This document shows positions 63,178 through 64,000 of a DNA stretch of 64,000 bases, piece after piece. Below the pieces are notes generated by a model, which was not told the origin of the DNA, did no database searches, and worked only from the letters and a program-made list of their open reading frames with translations. Source of the DNA: Bacillus sp. NTK074B (GTDB lineage: Bacteria; Bacillota; Bacilli; Bacillales; Bacillaceae_B); contig NZ_JAFKOH010000003.1 of NCBI RefSeq assembly GCF_017303375.1, forward strand, positions 248,001 to 312,000, in the 5' to 3' direction. The position numbers and the translations under genes were made by a program. How positions within the stretch are numbered: the stretch's first letter is position 1; the number at the start of each line of letters is the position of its first letter.

Positions 63178-64000
63178 TCATTTATTTTTTGATATAGCGG
63201 CCACGACAACGGGCCTGGTTTTCTTCTCTTGTTTTTTTCGTGACAGTAATATACACGCCGTCACAATCAGGATACCTCCGGAAATCGTGTAGATATCCGG
63301 AATTTCCGTCCAGAAAAGGAACCCCCACATGGCATTGAAGACAATCCCAATGTAACGGGCGACCTCAACGACGACTACACTTTCATGGGTGAACGCCCTT
63401 GTCAGGAAGACTTGCCCGATGAGGGAAACCACTCCGATCGCCAGTAAGAACAGTGAATCTCTTACGGATGGAATGACAAAACTGTCCCACATGATCGGCA
63501 GCGCCGCAATCGTACCGGCTGCCAGGAAATAGAACACAATTTCATAGGAATGATGGGTTTTGCTTAAGTACCGGATACTTGCAGCTGCCCCTCCTGCAAA
63601 TAATGCCCCCAGAACCCCAACCAATGCGTGGACAGAGTAAGAACTGTATACGCCTGGCTTCGCAACCAGGGCAATCCCCAACACGACTAGTGGAAGGATC
63701 GTCAGGGCCCCCTTTGGAACTTTCTCCTTTAGGAATAAAAAGGAGAACAGGACGGCGAAGAAGGGGGACAAGTGTGCCAAGATGCTTGCATCTGCCAATG
63801 TGATCTTCGAAATGGTGTAGAAATAAGCCAGCAAATAAAAAGCACCCAGCATCCCTCTTAGCATAAGCATCGGGATCCCGCTCCGGGAAAACGGTACACT
63901 CTTTTTTTTCATGAAAAGGAAAATGAGGAGAGCTCCTATGATACTCCTGAAAAATACGACTTCAGACGATGGGATGGAGTCCCCCACTCCTTTGACCAAT
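63178..64000 (-). CDS. EamA family DMT transporter, cut by right edge
   Basis: At least 273 residues of an EamA-type exporter; the N-terminal start lies beyond 64000. Nine hydrophobic segments remain in two five-helix repeats (for example GMLGAFYLLAYFYTISKITL, and VSLIGQVFLTRAF in the second half). It lies 24 bp upstream of the binding-protein gene and is probably in the same operon. In Pseudomonas the pseudopaline exporter is an EamA protein encoded with the metallophore genes, which suggests export of an opine metallophore here; a general metabolite exporter is the alternative. Confidence 0.8.
   Translation of the reverse strand, partial: LVKGVGDSIPSSEVVFFRSIIGALLIFLFMKKKSVPFSRSGIPMLMLRGMLGAFYLLAYFYTISKITLADASILAHLSPFFAVLFSFLFLKEKVPKGALTILPLVVLGIALVAKPGVYSSYSVHALVGVLGALFAGGAAASIRYLSKTHHSYEIVFYFLAAGTIAALPIMWDSFVIPSVRDSLFLLAIGVVSLIGQVFLTRAFTHESVVVVEVARYIGIVFNAMWGFLFWTEIPDIYTISGGILIVTACILLSRKKQEKKTRPVVVAAISKNK

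Overview
The window looks like a chromosomal segment of a Gram-positive, spore-forming Bacillaceae bacterium. Evidence: strong GGAGG-type ribosome binding sites, an alpha/beta-type SASP gene, a GerW (YtfJ) sporulation gene, a T-box leader, a CcpA cre site at ackA, and gene order matching the B. subtilis argH-argG-ackA-ytxK-tpx-ytfJ-ytfI-yteJ-sppA-nadK2 ... sspA-thiI-nifZ-braB-ezrA-hisJ-yttP-ytsP-ytrP-rpsD block. A marine/soil Bacillus or Rossellomorea-like species is plausible, but the species is a guess.

Layout. 1-2.7 kb: two decayed hydrolase genes on the minus strand (a frameshifted S9 peptidase running off the left edge and an alpha/beta hydrolase with a nonsense codon and a frameshift). 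2.8-8.1 kb: a two-component system plus ABC exporter in the order of the B. subtilis linearmycin-resistance locus lnrJKLMN. 8.1-12 kb: small accessory genes (nucleotidyltransferase, GNATs, CPBP protease, HAD phosphatase). 12.1-15.5 kb: a long, type-2-like isoleucyl-tRNA synthetase behind a T-box leader. 15.6-16 kb: a type I toxin-antitoxin-like locus too small for ordinary gene calling. 16.2-26.6 kb: more accessory metabolism and regulators, including a MarR/SDR pair with two exact copies of one palindromic operator, and several broken or truncated genes. 26.8-58.2 kb: the conserved housekeeping block (arginine synthesis, acetate kinase, thiol peroxidase, sporulation genes, signal peptide peptidase, NAD kinase, thiamin/4-thiouridine sulfur transfer, branched-chain amino acid uptake, cell-division regulators EzrA and RefZ, diguanylate cyclase, ribosomal protein S4), with local insertions (EcsC-family gene, rarD, PAP2 phosphatase, methionine gamma-lyase). 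58.3-64 kb: a five-gene oligopeptide/nickel/opine-metallophore-type ABC importer preceded by an EamA exporter cut by the right edge.

Two kinds of non-coding repeat stand out. First, four intergenic arrays (about 8.3, 30.9, 35.7 and 38.5 kb) carry short cores related to TTGCGKCA repeated five or six times at a pitch of 20-21 bp (two turns of B-DNA), with different flanking sequence in each array. I do not recognise this as a described element. Second, structured repeats bounded by GTTGATT/AATCAAC occur at 26.7, 43.1, 49.6 and 54.3 kb; one has a second hairpin element nested inside it.

Broken genes are concentrated in the accessory first 22 kb and none was seen in the conserved block, which argues for real decay rather than uniform sequencing error, although single-base indels cannot be separated from error by reading alone. 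No tRNA, rRNA, CRISPR array, transposase or prophage was seen. All promoter, operator and RNA calls are made by eye from the sequence.
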